Positions 33,657 to 42,528 of a DNA stretch of 64,000 nt are shown piece by piece (the first letter of the stretch is position 1; each line of letters begins with the position of its first letter). The notes under the pieces are model-generated. The model made no database searches. It saw only the letters and a list, made by a program, of their open reading frames with translations, and was not told the DNA's origin. Made by a program: the position numbers and the translations under genes. The stretch comes from Sulfuriroseicoccus oceanibius (lineage in GTDB: Bacteria; Verrucomicrobiota; Verrucomicrobiia; Verrucomicrobiales; SLCJ01): assembly GCF_010681825.2 (NCBI RefSeq), contig NZ_CP066776.1, forward strand, positions 1,488,001 through 1,552,000. Reading direction: 5' to 3'.

Positions 33657-35006
33657 ATGAACTTGACCCAGATCAAAGAACGACTGATCGAACTCGACGT
33701 CCAGCCGAGCCGTGCCATGGGGCAGAACTTTCTGCACGATGAAAACTCGGCGCGTTGGATTGCGGATCAGTTGAATGTTTCCGCCGACGACTGTGTGGTG
33801 GAGGTGGGCCCAGGCACCGGCGCGCTCACCGAGCATGTGGTGGGCAAGTGCCGCAAGTTGATCCTGGTCGAGTTCGACCGCCGTCTGGCCGAGGGCTTGA
33901 TGGAAAGGTTCGCCGACCGCGAGGACGTCGTCGTCCATCATTGCGATGCCGTGCGCTTCGACGTGCGCATGCTTTACAAAGAGCGGCCGGTTAAGTTCAT
34001 CGGCAACCTACCGTACTCCTGCGGTGGTGAGATCATCCGCAATTTCCTGTCTTCACCGTCGCCGATCGAGAAGGCGGTCTTGATGCTCCAGCACGAAGTG
34101 ATCGAGCGTCTGGCCGCCACGCCGGGGAACAAAAACTACGGTGTGTTCACGCTGCGCACGCAGGCCTATTGGAATGTGCAATCGATCAAGAAGCTCGGGC
34201 CTGAGTTGTTCCACCCGCGCCCGAAGATTGATTCGTCCGTCGCGTTGCTGACGCCGATCGACCGTGCATCGCGTCCTGCGTTCAACCCATCGGTCTTCGA
34301 CCGCGTGATTCGTACCGGGTTTTCCCAGCGCCGCAAGCAGCTGCGCAAGTTGATGCAGCCGCTGCTCGACGGACGCGATTGGGCGGACGTGGTCGCGGCG
34401 ATTGGCTCATCGGAGTCGGTGCGGGCCGAAGAACTGCCACTCTCCAGCTGGATCACGTTGACCAATTTGTTTGATCCGCACCCGCTCAAGCACAACCCGC
34501 AGTCGGCCGCTGAGGTGTTCGACGTGGTGGATGACAACGATGAAGTCATCGGTACTGCGACGCGTGGCGAGGTGCATGAAAAGCAGCTCAAGCACCGCGC
34601 GGTGCATGTGTTCCTCTTCGACAAAAAGGGGAACCTGCTGCTGCAGAAGCGCTCTCATCTCAAGGACGTGCACCCGCAGACCTGGGACAGCAGCGCCGCC
34701 GGGCATCTCGACTCGGGGGAGGACTACGCAACCTCCGCCGCTCGCGAAGTGGTCGAGGAGACCGGGCTCGAGGGTGTCGAGTTGCAGGAGGTGGGCAAGC
34801 TGCCACCATCGGATGCGACCGGCTGGGAGTTTGTGACGCTTTTCCGTGGCAACTACCGCGGCAAGCCGGAGTTTCCAGCCAGCGAGGTGGAAGCCATGTT
34901 GGCGTTCCCTCTCGATGAGATCCGCGCGTGGGTCGAGCGTTGCTCGCAAGACTTCGCCACCGGCTTCCTCGAATGCTTCCGCTTGTTTGAAGAGAAGGAA
35001 GGGTGA
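33657..35006 (+). CDS. rsmA: 16S rRNA dimethyladenosine transferase (RsmA/KsgA) fused to a Nudix hydrolase domain
   Basis: A 449-residue fusion. Residues 1-270 are RsmA, which dimethylates A1518 and A1519 of 16S rRNA: QNFLHDENSARWIADQL, the SAM site EVGPGTGALTEHV and the catalytic motif IGNLPYSCGGEI are all present, as is the C-terminal FSQRRKQLRKLM. Residues 290-449 are a Nudix domain with a full box, GHLDSGEDYATSAAREVVEETGL, recognisable as G-x5-E-x7-REUxEExGU, near YfcD/isopentenyl-diphosphate-isomerase-like Nudix proteins (RAVHVFLFDKKGNLLLQKRS). A single uninterrupted frame links both. Usual RsmA is about 260-290 residues. Role of the added domain is unknown. Confidence 0.93.
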   Translation: MNLTQIKERLIELDVQPSRAMGQNFLHDENSARWIADQLNVSADDCVVEVGPGTGALTEHVVGKCRKLILVEFDRRLAEGLMERFADREDVVVHHCDAVRFDVRMLYKERPVKFIGNLPYSCGGEIIRNFLSSPSPIEKAVLMLQHEVIERLAATPGNKNYGVFTLRTQAYWNVQSIKKLGPELFHPRPKIDSSVALLTPIDRASRPAFNPSVFDRVIRTGFSQRRKQLRKLMQPLLDGRDWADVVAAIGSSESVRAEELPLSSWITLTNLFDPHPLKHNPQSAAEVFDVVDDNDEVIGTATRGEVHEKQLKHRAVHVFLFDKKGNLLLQKRSHLKDVHPQTWDSSAAGHLDSGEDYATSAAREVVEETGLEGVELQEVGKLPPSDATGWEFVTLFRGNYRGKPEFPASEVEAMLAFPLDEIRAWVERCSQDFATGFLECFRLFEEKEG

Positions 35007-35269
35007 TGCGGAGCCGAGGGTAGCTCGGTTTTGCTTATCCGCAGGTTGATTGGATAGCTTTGGCCGGTGAGGCGAGCCGTGTCGTGCTTGCGCCACATCC
35101 CGTCCATCCGAGGAATCTGTGAAAAAACAGAACCTCTCACCGACCTTTGATCGTTCACTGAACGTCTCCGGGGTACCCGCCGCACCTCGCTTGCGTAAAA
35201 TCAGAGCAATCTGCGTAATCTGCGGATAACCCAAACCGAACTATCTCAAGCTCCGCCACATCAGCGGAC
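35007..35269. repeat. Intergenic region of dispersed repeat fragments
   Basis: No gene. The 15-mers GCACCTCGCTTGCGT (35182-35196) and GCGTAATCTGCGGAT (35213-35227), both also found at 18.8 kb but in the opposite order, lie here. A segment ATCTGTGAAAAAACAGAACC near 35110 is a near copy of one at about 18880. Confidence 0.6.
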
Positions 35270-35959
35270 TTAATACGCGCGTTGGCCGAAGATGGCGGAG
35301 CCGACGCGGACGCAGGTCGAGCCTTCTTCGATGGCGAGTTCGAAGTCGCCGCTCATGCCCATCGAGAGTTCGGGGAGCGGGACACCGGTGGCGGCGACGA
35401 TTTCGTCGCGCAGTTCGCGCACGGCGGCGAAGTCGCGGCGTGTCCCCTCGGGATCCTGGCGTGGCGGAGGGATCGTCATCAGTCCGACAATCTGCAAGCG
35501 CTCGAGTTCGAGCAGCGTGTCGATTTGCTCCATGAGTTCGGCGCGGGAGAACCCGGTCTTGCTCGACTCGTCGGCGATATTGGTTTGAAGGAAGACGCGT
35601 GGGAAATACCCCTCCTCGCGGGCGATGCGGTCGATCGCCTGTGCCAGCGAAAGCGAGTCGACCGAGTGGAATGTGCTGAAAAGCGGGAGTGCTTTGCGCA
35701 CTTTGTTCTTCTGCAGTCGGCCGATGAAATGCCAATCGATGTCACCGGGCAGGGTGGGGACTTTTTCAATCGCTTCCTGCACGCGGCTTTCGCCGAAGAC
35801 ACGATGGCCGGCCTCGTAGGCACCGCGCACGGCATCGGCCGGGAACTTTTTCGAGACGGCGATCAGTTGGACGTCATCGGTGGATCGGCCTGCTTTGGCG
35901 CAAGCGGCGGCCACGCGTTGGTTGATCGCTTCAAGGTTGGATTCGATGGATTCGCTCAT
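35270..35959 (-). CDS. YggS family pyridoxal 5'-phosphate homeostasis protein
   Basis: A 229-residue PLP-binding protein of the alanine-racemase-like barrel without the second domain. The N-terminal LIAVSKKFPADAVRGAYEAG carries the PLP lysine, followed by VFGESRVQEAIEK, HFIGRLQKNKVRK and the phosphate-binding LSMGMSGDFELAIEEGSTCVRVGSAIFG. Members regulate PLP levels and amino-acid balance and have no known catalytic reaction. The MscS gene is just upstream on the opposite end (on the same strand, 21 bases before), so the two may be cotranscribed with the TPR gene. Confidence 0.92.
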   Translation of the reverse strand: MSESIESNLEAINQRVAAACAKAGRSTDDVQLIAVSKKFPADAVRGAYEAGHRVFGESRVQEAIEKVPTLPGDIDWHFIGRLQKNKVRKALPLFSTFHSVDSLSLAQAIDRIAREEGYFPRVFLQTNIADESSKTGFSRAELMEQIDTLLELERLQIVGLMTIPPPRQDPEGTRRDFAAVRELRDEIVAATGVPLPELSMGMSGDFELAIEEGSTCVRVGSAIFGQRAY

Positions 35960-35980
35960 GCCTGGAATGGGGTCGGGAAA

Positions 35981-36823
35981 TCACTTCTGCACGTGTACGT
36001 CCATTTGAGGGAACGGGATGCTGATGCCCTCGGCGTCGAATGTCTTCTTGGTCTTTTCGGTCAGGTCGGTGAGAACCGCCCAGTAGTTCGAGGTTTCGGT
36101 CCAAACGCGGACGCCGAGGTTGACCGAGCTGTCAGCCAGGGATGCGACAAAAATCGAGGGCTCTGGATCTTTGAGCACGTGTGGGTTGGCGTCGATGAGC
36201 TTTTGGATGATGGAGCGGGCCTGATCGATGTCGTCGCCGTAGCCGATGCCGAAGGTGAGATCGACGCGGCGTGTGTTGTTGCGGCTGAAATTGACCAGCG
36301 AGCCGGTGGCGATGCTGTTGTTTGGGATGGTGATGACTTTGTTGTCCGGAGTGGTCAGCACGGTGTTGAATATGTTCACTTCCTTGACGGTGCCGGAGTG
36401 GCCGCCGGCTTCGATGAACTCGCCGACCTGGATCGGGCGCTGGAAGAGAATGAGGACTCCTCCGGCGAAGTTGGACAAGGTTCCCTTGAGCGACATGCCG
36501 ATGGCGAGGCCGGCGGCACCGAGCACTGCGATGAATGAGGTGGACTGGATCCCGAGCGTGCTGAGAGCGCTCAGTACCACCGCTACTTTGACGACCGCGC
36601 TGATCAGCGTGCAGAGGAAGGGCTTGAGCGTGGCGTCGACGTGGCGAACGTCGAGTGCTTTGCCCACGAGTTTGCCGATCCACTTGGCGACCTTCCAGCC
36701 GATCAGCAGGATGAGCAGAGCCGTGACGAGCTTTGGAGCGAAGCCGACGGCCATGTTCCAGGCCTGATCTTGGATGGACTTGAGTGTTTCCTCGGTCAAA
36801 AGAGCAGCAAGTGGGGGATTCAT
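35981..36823 (-). CDS. Mechanosensitive channel of the MscS family
   Basis: A 280-residue small-conductance type channel of normal MscS length. The N-terminal transmembrane helices are followed by the pore-lining helix FIAVLGAAGLAIGMSLKGTLSNFAGGVLIL (Ala/Gly-rich, as in MscS TM3), then the beta domain with FQRPIQVGEFIEAGGHSGTVKEVNIFNT and a C-terminal alpha/beta end. It releases solutes on hypoosmotic shock. It lies 22 bases after the TPR gene and 21 bases before YggS, so the three form a probable operon, although their functions are not obviously related. Confidence 0.93.
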   Translation of the reverse strand: MNPPLAALLTEETLKSIQDQAWNMAVGFAPKLVTALLILLIGWKVAKWIGKLVGKALDVRHVDATLKPFLCTLISAVVKVAVVLSALSTLGIQSTSFIAVLGAAGLAIGMSLKGTLSNFAGGVLILFQRPIQVGEFIEAGGHSGTVKEVNIFNTVLTTPDNKVITIPNNSIATGSLVNFSRNNTRRVDLTFGIGYGDDIDQARSIIQKLIDANPHVLKDPEPSIFVASLADSSVNLGVRVWTETSNYWAVLTDLTEKTKKTFDAEGISIPFPQMDVHVQK

Positions 36824-36845
36824 GATGGAGGTAATTCGAAGGAGG

Positions 36846-39416
36846 TTACTTTGCCGGGCGCTTCCAGTCTGGATACTTTTCGCGCAATTCCCGGGTGAAC
36901 TTCAAGGCATCTTCTCGTTTGCCGAGTTGCTCGAGCATTTGAGCGGTGCGGAAGAGCGCGAGCGGTGTGATTTCCGGGTCGTCAAAGGTTTGGCTGGGGA
37001 TGGTGTAATAAGAGAGTGCTTTTTCCAGGTTGCCGCGGGCGCGTTCGATGTCGCCACGCAGCAGCCACAGTTCGGCGTTGATTCGGCCTTGTTTGATCAG
37101 CGACTGGGCAGCCTCGGCGTGCTTCATGGCCTCGTCGTGTTGCTCGAGGTGGTAGTAGGCGATGGCTTTGTCGCGCAGGGCGTTGGCCTTGGCGAGTGGC
37201 TTGTCGGTGGATTCGAGGTAGTAATCGATGGCCTGGACGGCGCCGTCGAAGTTACCGGTTTCGAGGCGTGATTTGCCGAGGTATTTCCAGACCAGTGGGC
37301 GGGATTCGGCGGGAGCGTCCGGGGTTGAGGTGACGCGCAGGACGTGCTCTGCGTCGGTGAACTCACCGCGGTCATAGAGCTTGATGCCGAGCCAGGCCAG
37401 AACTTGTTGTGGGAGTGGCACCGAGCTGCGCTCGCCGATGTAGCGTTTGGTTTCGCGTTGGAGGTTGTCCACGTCCTTCAAGGCAAAGTACGAGAGGACA
37501 ATCCGGCTGCCGGCCGGCTCGCCGTAGCGGTCGGGGTCCATGTCGCGCGCCTTGATGAGTGGAGCGACCGCTTTTTCGTACTCCTTTTGGCTGTAGTGCC
37601 CGCGGCCGATCCAGTAGTTGGCTTCTGCTGCACCCTTCGACTCGGGGAATGCCTCGAGCATTTTCGAGAAGGTGGCGATCATCGCCCGCGTGTTACCGGC
37701 GACTTCGTGGAGCAGGCCGGCGTTCTGGTAGGCGTACTCGGCTTCCGCAGAGTCCGGGTAATTGGTGAACACACGAGTGAAGTCGGCCAGCGCGCGTTTG
37801 TTCTCGCCAGCCTTTTTGTAACAAGCTCCGCGCTTCGCCAACGCGGTAGGGAAGCGTGGGTCGTCTTTCTCTGCTCGTGTGATGAACTGAGTGAACGCTG
37901 CAGCCGCCGCCTGCAACTGGGATCGGTAGGAAAGTGCCCAGCCGTGGCGGTAGTGGAATGTGTTGCGGTAGTCCTCCGAGAGCTTGCGTGGCCGGATCTC
38001 GTCGTAGGCATTGACGGCACTGCGGTAGCGCTTCTCCGCAAAGGCGCGCTCCGCTTTGAGCAAGAGTGCGCGGTCGATCAGAGGCGACTCAATATCCGAG
38101 GCGCGCAGACGAAGCACGAAGTCATCGACGAGTGTGTCGAGCTGGGCATGCTTGGTCTGGTAGTAAATGAGCAGCTTGCGGTAAGTGGCTTCCTTGCCTT
38201 CGTCGCGATCTTTGAAGAAGTTTTCGATGATGCTGTAGACTTTGATAGCCTGCTCCGTGTTATCGAGCTTGTGGTAGGAATTGCCCACCATGAGGAACAT
38301 CTGGGCCCGGATATCATCGGAAAGCTTGAACACACCCAGCTGGTAGGCGTCGACCACGCCCTGCCAGTTCTCGTCAGTGTAGCGGGCTTTGATCAGACCA
38401 AACTGTGCGATGGCCTTCCATTCATCGGCGCCGTCGATCTTTAGAGCCAGCTCGAACATGGCGTCCGCTTTCTCCTTGTCGCCGGCGTCGGTCATCAGCA
38501 GCGCGGCACGGGTTGCGGCCTCTGCGCGGATGGCTGGGGTTTCCGATTTGGCGACGAGCGTCTGGAAGTACTTCAGGGCTTTGTCCTTCTGGTTGGCCTC
38601 GAGTGCGTTGCGCCCGAGAGAGAGCATTGCCTTGTCGCGGAATGGGTTTGGATCCGGCGATTTGACGACGGTTTCGAGCAGCGGGGTGGCTTCGCCGGCG
38701 CGGTCGCTGTTTTGGAGGCAGCGTGCCATGCGGAAGCGGGTGTCGAGCAAGAGCGCTGGGTTGTCATCGCGGCGGGCGAGCTCCTGTTCGGCGACGCGGA
38801 AGCGAGGCAGTGCGTTGGCGTAGTCGCGGCGGTTGTAGGCGAGTGCGCCGGATTTGTAGGCGGACTCACCGACCAGTGGGCCGGTTTTGAATTGTTCGAC
38901 CAGTTTGAGGTAGCGGGCTTCCGCTTCATTGGCCAGCTTGAGTTTTCGCAGGCATTCGGCGCTATTGTAGAGCGCGGTGCGGGCACCATCGGCTTTTGGA
39001 TTGGCGGCGAGGTATTCGTTGTAACGAGCGAGCGCCAACTCGAAGTCCTGGGCGTTGTAGTGAAGGTTGGCGAAGTCGAGCAGGTCCTTGGCGGGGTCCG
39101 CTTCGAGCATAGGCACTTCGGGTTGTTCTTGTTCCGGGGCTTCCACTTCCGCTTCTGGCTCGGGCTGAGCCTCCGGTTGCGCGTCCTCTTGCTCCGCGTT
39201 CATCAGGGCCTCGAGTTCCTCGGGCGAGAGCTCGCGGACGGGGCGCACTTCGGATGGTCCGCTATCCGGGTTTGGGTCGACGACGCGTGGCCGGCGTACT
39301 TCCTGGGCCAACGACAGCGAGGTGAGTGCTGTGAGCATTCCGACGGTGGCCAGGATCAAAGGTTTGGTCCGGGGGGATGTGATGGCTGGGCGGTTGTGCG
39401 GTTTCTGCGGGTCCAT
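36846..39416 (-). CDS. Large secreted tetratricopeptide-repeat protein
   Basis: An 856-residue protein with a signal-anchor-like N terminus (residues about 18-38, hydrophobic LILATVGMLTALTSLSLAQ), an acidic Glu/Pro/Gln-rich linker (about 55-105, QPEAQPEPEAEVEAPEQEQ) and then about 18 TPR-like helical pairs to the C terminus (for instance DFELALARYNEYLAANPKADGA and GEFTDAEHVL). No catalytic motif is visible; TPR arrays of this type are scaffolds, often in cell envelope assembly. The start at 39416 gives the hydrophobic segment near the N terminus; the frame is open for 11 more codons. It heads the probable MscS-YggS operon. Confidence 0.85.
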   Translation of the reverse strand: MDPQKPHNRPAITSPRTKPLILATVGMLTALTSLSLAQEVRRPRVVDPNPDSGPSEVRPVRELSPEELEALMNAEQEDAQPEAQPEPEAEVEAPEQEQPEVPMLEADPAKDLLDFANLHYNAQDFELALARYNEYLAANPKADGARTALYNSAECLRKLKLANEAEARYLKLVEQFKTGPLVGESAYKSGALAYNRRDYANALPRFRVAEQELARRDDNPALLLDTRFRMARCLQNSDRAGEATPLLETVVKSPDPNPFRDKAMLSLGRNALEANQKDKALKYFQTLVAKSETPAIRAEAATRAALLMTDAGDKEKADAMFELALKIDGADEWKAIAQFGLIKARYTDENWQGVVDAYQLGVFKLSDDIRAQMFLMVGNSYHKLDNTEQAIKVYSIIENFFKDRDEGKEATYRKLLIYYQTKHAQLDTLVDDFVLRLRASDIESPLIDRALLLKAERAFAEKRYRSAVNAYDEIRPRKLSEDYRNTFHYRHGWALSYRSQLQAAAAAFTQFITRAEKDDPRFPTALAKRGACYKKAGENKRALADFTRVFTNYPDSAEAEYAYQNAGLLHEVAGNTRAMIATFSKMLEAFPESKGAAEANYWIGRGHYSQKEYEKAVAPLIKARDMDPDRYGEPAGSRIVLSYFALKDVDNLQRETKRYIGERSSVPLPQQVLAWLGIKLYDRGEFTDAEHVLRVTSTPDAPAESRPLVWKYLGKSRLETGNFDGAVQAIDYYLESTDKPLAKANALRDKAIAYYHLEQHDEAMKHAEAAQSLIKQGRINAELWLLRGDIERARGNLEKALSYYTIPSQTFDDPEITPLALFRTAQMLEQLGKREDALKFTRELREKYPDWKRPAK

Positions 39417-39570
39417 GATATGCTTGCGCCGGCGTAGGGATGGGGGCAATGGTGGCGTGTCGAAGCGTCGGCGGAGATCCCGAATTTGTCCGGTTTCTGC
39501 GGCGGCGGTCCAACTACCTACGAGCGACCATCCGGTTTGCTTGCTCCCACTTTGCCTTAAGAATAGAAAG

Positions 39571-40221
39571 ATGGAACCAATTTCTTCCTCCTCCGTTGTT
39601 GATGCCTTGAACTGGCGTTACGCCACCAAACAGTTCGATCCAGAGCGCAAGATCCCATCAGATGACTGGGCTGCGATCGAGCAGTCGCTGGTGCTCACGC
39701 CTTCCTCATTTGGACTTCAGCCGTGGAAGTTCATCGTGGTCGATGACCCTGCTGTGCGTGAGGCAATTTTGCCAAATGCGTGGAACCAGCGTCAGGTGGT
39801 CGATTGCTCGCATCTCGTGGTGATCGCTGCCGTGACCGACCTCGGAGAAGAGGAAGTCGACAAGTTGATCAACGTGTCGGCGGAGAAGCGTGGTGTCGAG
39901 CCAGCTGTGCTCGATGGTTACCGTGAGATGATGTTGGGGATGATCGTCAAAGGGATGGATGCCGATCAGCGTCGTGCCTGGGCGGTTCGTCAGGGGTATA
40001 TCGCGCTGGGTAATCTGATGACCGTGGCGGCGATGCTGCAGGTCGATGCCTGCCCGATGGAAGGGTTCGTGCCGGCAGAGGTCGATAAGATCCTTGGCCT
40101 GCCTGAGCGTGGGTTGACCGCCGCTCTGCTCTGCCCGCTGGGTTACCGCGCGGCGGAAGACAAGTACGCCGACGCACCGAAGGTCCGCTACCCGGTCGAA
40201 GATTTGATCGAGCGCGTGTAG
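39571..40221 (+). CDS. Nitroreductase family NAD(P)H-dependent oxidoreductase
   Basis: A 216-residue FMN enzyme. WRYATKQFDPERKIPSDDW and LTPSSFGLQPWKFIVV are the N-terminal FMN-binding signatures of the family; the C-terminal GYRAAEDKYADAPKVRYPVEDLIE resembles the NfsB/YdgI subset. It reduces nitro compounds or quinones with two electrons in known members; the physiological substrate is not shown. Position downstream of no operon partner (divergent TPR gene, 154 bases) means it is transcribed alone and ends at a shared terminator. Confidence 0.9.
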   Translation: MEPISSSSVVDALNWRYATKQFDPERKIPSDDWAAIEQSLVLTPSSFGLQPWKFIVVDDPAVREAILPNAWNQRQVVDCSHLVVIAAVTDLGEEEVDKLINVSAEKRGVEPAVLDGYREMMLGMIVKGMDADQRRAWAVRQGYIALGNLMTVAAMLQVDACPMEGFVPAEVDKILGLPERGLTAALLCPLGYRAAEDKYADAPKVRYPVEDLIERV

Positions 40222-40300
40222 ATCGACGATTGTTGTTTCAGGCCTTTTGCGCGGAGCGCCATCGCTGATGGCTGGGATTCGCCAGATGGCAGGAATGAAA

Positions 40301-40333
40301 AACGGGCGCATCACCGAGAGTGATGCGCCCGTT
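40301..40333. terminator. Bidirectional terminator between the nitroreductase gene and ppk1
   Basis: A perfect 14-bp stem AACGGGCGCATCAC/GTGATGCGCCCGTT with a 5-base loop. On the minus strand TTTTTCATT follows, so it ends ppk1; on the plus strand CTTATTG follows, which is weaker. Confidence 0.92.
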
Positions 40334-40360
40334 CTTATTGGGGACGATTTGTCGATTTGG

Positions 40361-42469
40361 TTAGTGCTTCGGCTTGTGGGGCTCGAGCACCATGCCGCGT
40401 TCGCGTTCGGCGAGTTTGGCCGCTTTGCGGGCTTCCTTGGCGAGTTGTTCTTGAGCGCGCACCGCCTTGTCGCGCGAGCTGCGCTTGACCATTTCGTAGG
40501 TGTTGTCGCCTTTGAGCAAGCGGGCCTTTGTGTTGTCGGCGAAATGGACTTCGAGCAGACGGATGAGGCGTTTTTTGGCGGCCTTTTCGTCGACTGGGAC
40601 GAGGAGCTCGACCCGCTTCTCCAAGTTGCGCACCATCCAGTCCGCCGACGAGATGAAGATTTTGTTTTGCCCACCCTGGTGGAAGAGCATGACCCGTGCG
40701 TGCTCGAGGTAGCCGTCGATAATGCTGACCACTTCGATGTTCTCCGATAGACCTTTGACGCCTGGTCGGATGCACGAGATGCCGCGGACGTTGAGCTGCA
40801 CTTTGACGCCGGCTTTCGAGGCTTTGTAGAGCGCTTCGATGATGTCTGGGTCTTGCAGGCTGTTGACCTTGGCTTTGATGAATGCGTTCTGGCCCTGGGC
40901 TGCGCGCTCGGTTTCCGAGGCGATGAGCGAGAGAAGTTTCGGCTTCAGTCCGTGAGGCGCGGCGGCGATCTTGAGGTATTTAGGTACCCGTGAACGGCCG
41001 GTCACCGAGTTGAAGAAAGCGGAGGCGTCGGCGCCGTATTCCGGGTTGGCGGTGAGCAGCGAGACGTCGGTATAGAGCTTGGCGGTGGATTCGTTATAGT
41101 TGCCTGTGCCGAAGTGACAATAGCGGCGCAGACGACCGCCTTCATTGCGCACGACCATGCAGCACTTGGCGTGGGTTTTGAGTCCTTTGACGCCGTAGAT
41201 GACCGTGGCTCCGGCGCGTTGGAGTTCGTCCGAGCGGACGAGGTTGCGTGCTTCGTCGAAGCGGGCCTTGAGTTCGACCAAGACGGTGACTTGTTTTCCC
41301 TTTTCGGCCGCGCGGATCAGAGCGTCGACGATGCGGCTGTCAGAGGCCGTGCGGTAAAGGATTTGTTTGATTGCCAAGACGTCCGGATCGTTGGCGGCTT
41401 CTTGCAGCATGCGCACGATAGGATCGAACGACTCATAAGGATGGTAGAGCAGCACGTCGCGCTCGGCGAGGGTGTCGAAAACCGGCACGGCCGGGTCGAT
41501 CAGCGGGGAGGGCTGGATCGGCCAGGACTCGGCTTTCAACGAATCAAATCCCGGTGTGAAGGCAATCTGCATCAGCGCTTTGAGGTCGATGAGGCCTGGG
41601 AGCTTGTAGGTTTCCCTGTTGCTCAGGCCGAAGGCGGTTTGCAATGTTTTGACCAGCGAGTGTGCCGCGCCTTTTTGGATCTCAAGGCGGATGGTGTCGC
41701 TGGCTTTGCGCGCGATGAGGATGGCTTCCATCTCATCAGCCAGGTCGAGCGCGTCTTCGTCGTTCAAGGTGATGTCGCCATTGCGGGTGACTCGGAAGGC
41801 CGTCGAGGCTTTGACTTTTTCGCCGGGGAAGAGCACGTCGAGGCTATTGCTGATGACGTCTTCGATCGCGATGTAGTCGAGGCCGTCGGCGTCTGGCAGG
41901 TTGATGAACCTCGGCGCGTTGCTGGGGGCGGGGATGACGGCGGAGCGCACCTCGCCGGTGTCTGGATCTTCGAGTTCGCAGGCGACGGCGATTTGCAGGT
42001 CAGGGACGGGGAAGCCGGTCTCGCTGATCTGATCCAAGTCCACGGCAAGCGGCGTGGCGATTGGGAAAATGGCATCGGTGAAGTACTGCTCGATATGGCT
42101 GAGCTGTGCGGGGGAGAGGTCGTTGAGCGAGGTGACGCGGCGGATCCCCTCGGCCTCAAGTGCGGGAAGGAGTTGCTCGTTGAGCAGGGCGTACTGGTCG
42201 TCGAGCATCAGTTGGACCCGCGAGCGGATTTTGAGCAGCTGTTGGTGTGGGGTGAGTCCGGTGAAGTCCTTCGAGCGGTTGCCGCTTTCCTGGAGAAGCA
42301 TCAGGCCGCCGATGCGGACCATGAAGAATTCGTCCAGATTGGAGCCGGTGATGGCGAGGAATTTGAGGCGTTCGAGCAGTGGGGCGTTTGGGTCGAGTGC
42401 CTCGTCGAGCACGCGTTGGTTGAATTCGAGCCAGCTGAGTTCGCGGTTGATGAAGAGATCTGAGTTCAC
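40361..42469 (-). CDS. ppk1: Polyphosphate kinase 1
   Basis: A 702-residue enzyme that makes polyphosphate from ATP, reversibly. MNSDLFINRELSWLEFNQRVLDEA and LKFLAITGSNLDEFFMVRIGGL are the N-terminal PPK domain signature; the catalytic histidine region reads RYCHFGTGNYNESTAKLYTD, and the second catalytic domain ends with KIFISSADWMVRNLEKRVELLVPV. Length and motifs are normal. A Lys/Arg-rich tail (KRSSRDKAVRAQEQLAKEARKAAKLAERERG) is unusual for PPK1. It follows the Ppx-like gene by 59 bases on the same strand, and a terminator ends the pair. Confidence 0.96.
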   Translation of the reverse strand: MNSDLFINRELSWLEFNQRVLDEALDPNAPLLERLKFLAITGSNLDEFFMVRIGGLMLLQESGNRSKDFTGLTPHQQLLKIRSRVQLMLDDQYALLNEQLLPALEAEGIRRVTSLNDLSPAQLSHIEQYFTDAIFPIATPLAVDLDQISETGFPVPDLQIAVACELEDPDTGEVRSAVIPAPSNAPRFINLPDADGLDYIAIEDVISNSLDVLFPGEKVKASTAFRVTRNGDITLNDEDALDLADEMEAILIARKASDTIRLEIQKGAAHSLVKTLQTAFGLSNRETYKLPGLIDLKALMQIAFTPGFDSLKAESWPIQPSPLIDPAVPVFDTLAERDVLLYHPYESFDPIVRMLQEAANDPDVLAIKQILYRTASDSRIVDALIRAAEKGKQVTVLVELKARFDEARNLVRSDELQRAGATVIYGVKGLKTHAKCCMVVRNEGGRLRRYCHFGTGNYNESTAKLYTDVSLLTANPEYGADASAFFNSVTGRSRVPKYLKIAAAPHGLKPKLLSLIASETERAAQGQNAFIKAKVNSLQDPDIIEALYKASKAGVKVQLNVRGISCIRPGVKGLSENIEVVSIIDGYLEHARVMLFHQGGQNKIFISSADWMVRNLEKRVELLVPVDEKAAKKRLIRLLEVHFADNTKARLLKGDNTYEMVKRSSRDKAVRAQEQLAKEARKAAKLAERERGMVLEPHKPKH

Positions 42470-42528
42470 GGCGGGGAAAGTAGAAGTAGGGGGCGCTTTT
42501 GGATGGGCGGTTTGGTAGGGCTACCGGG

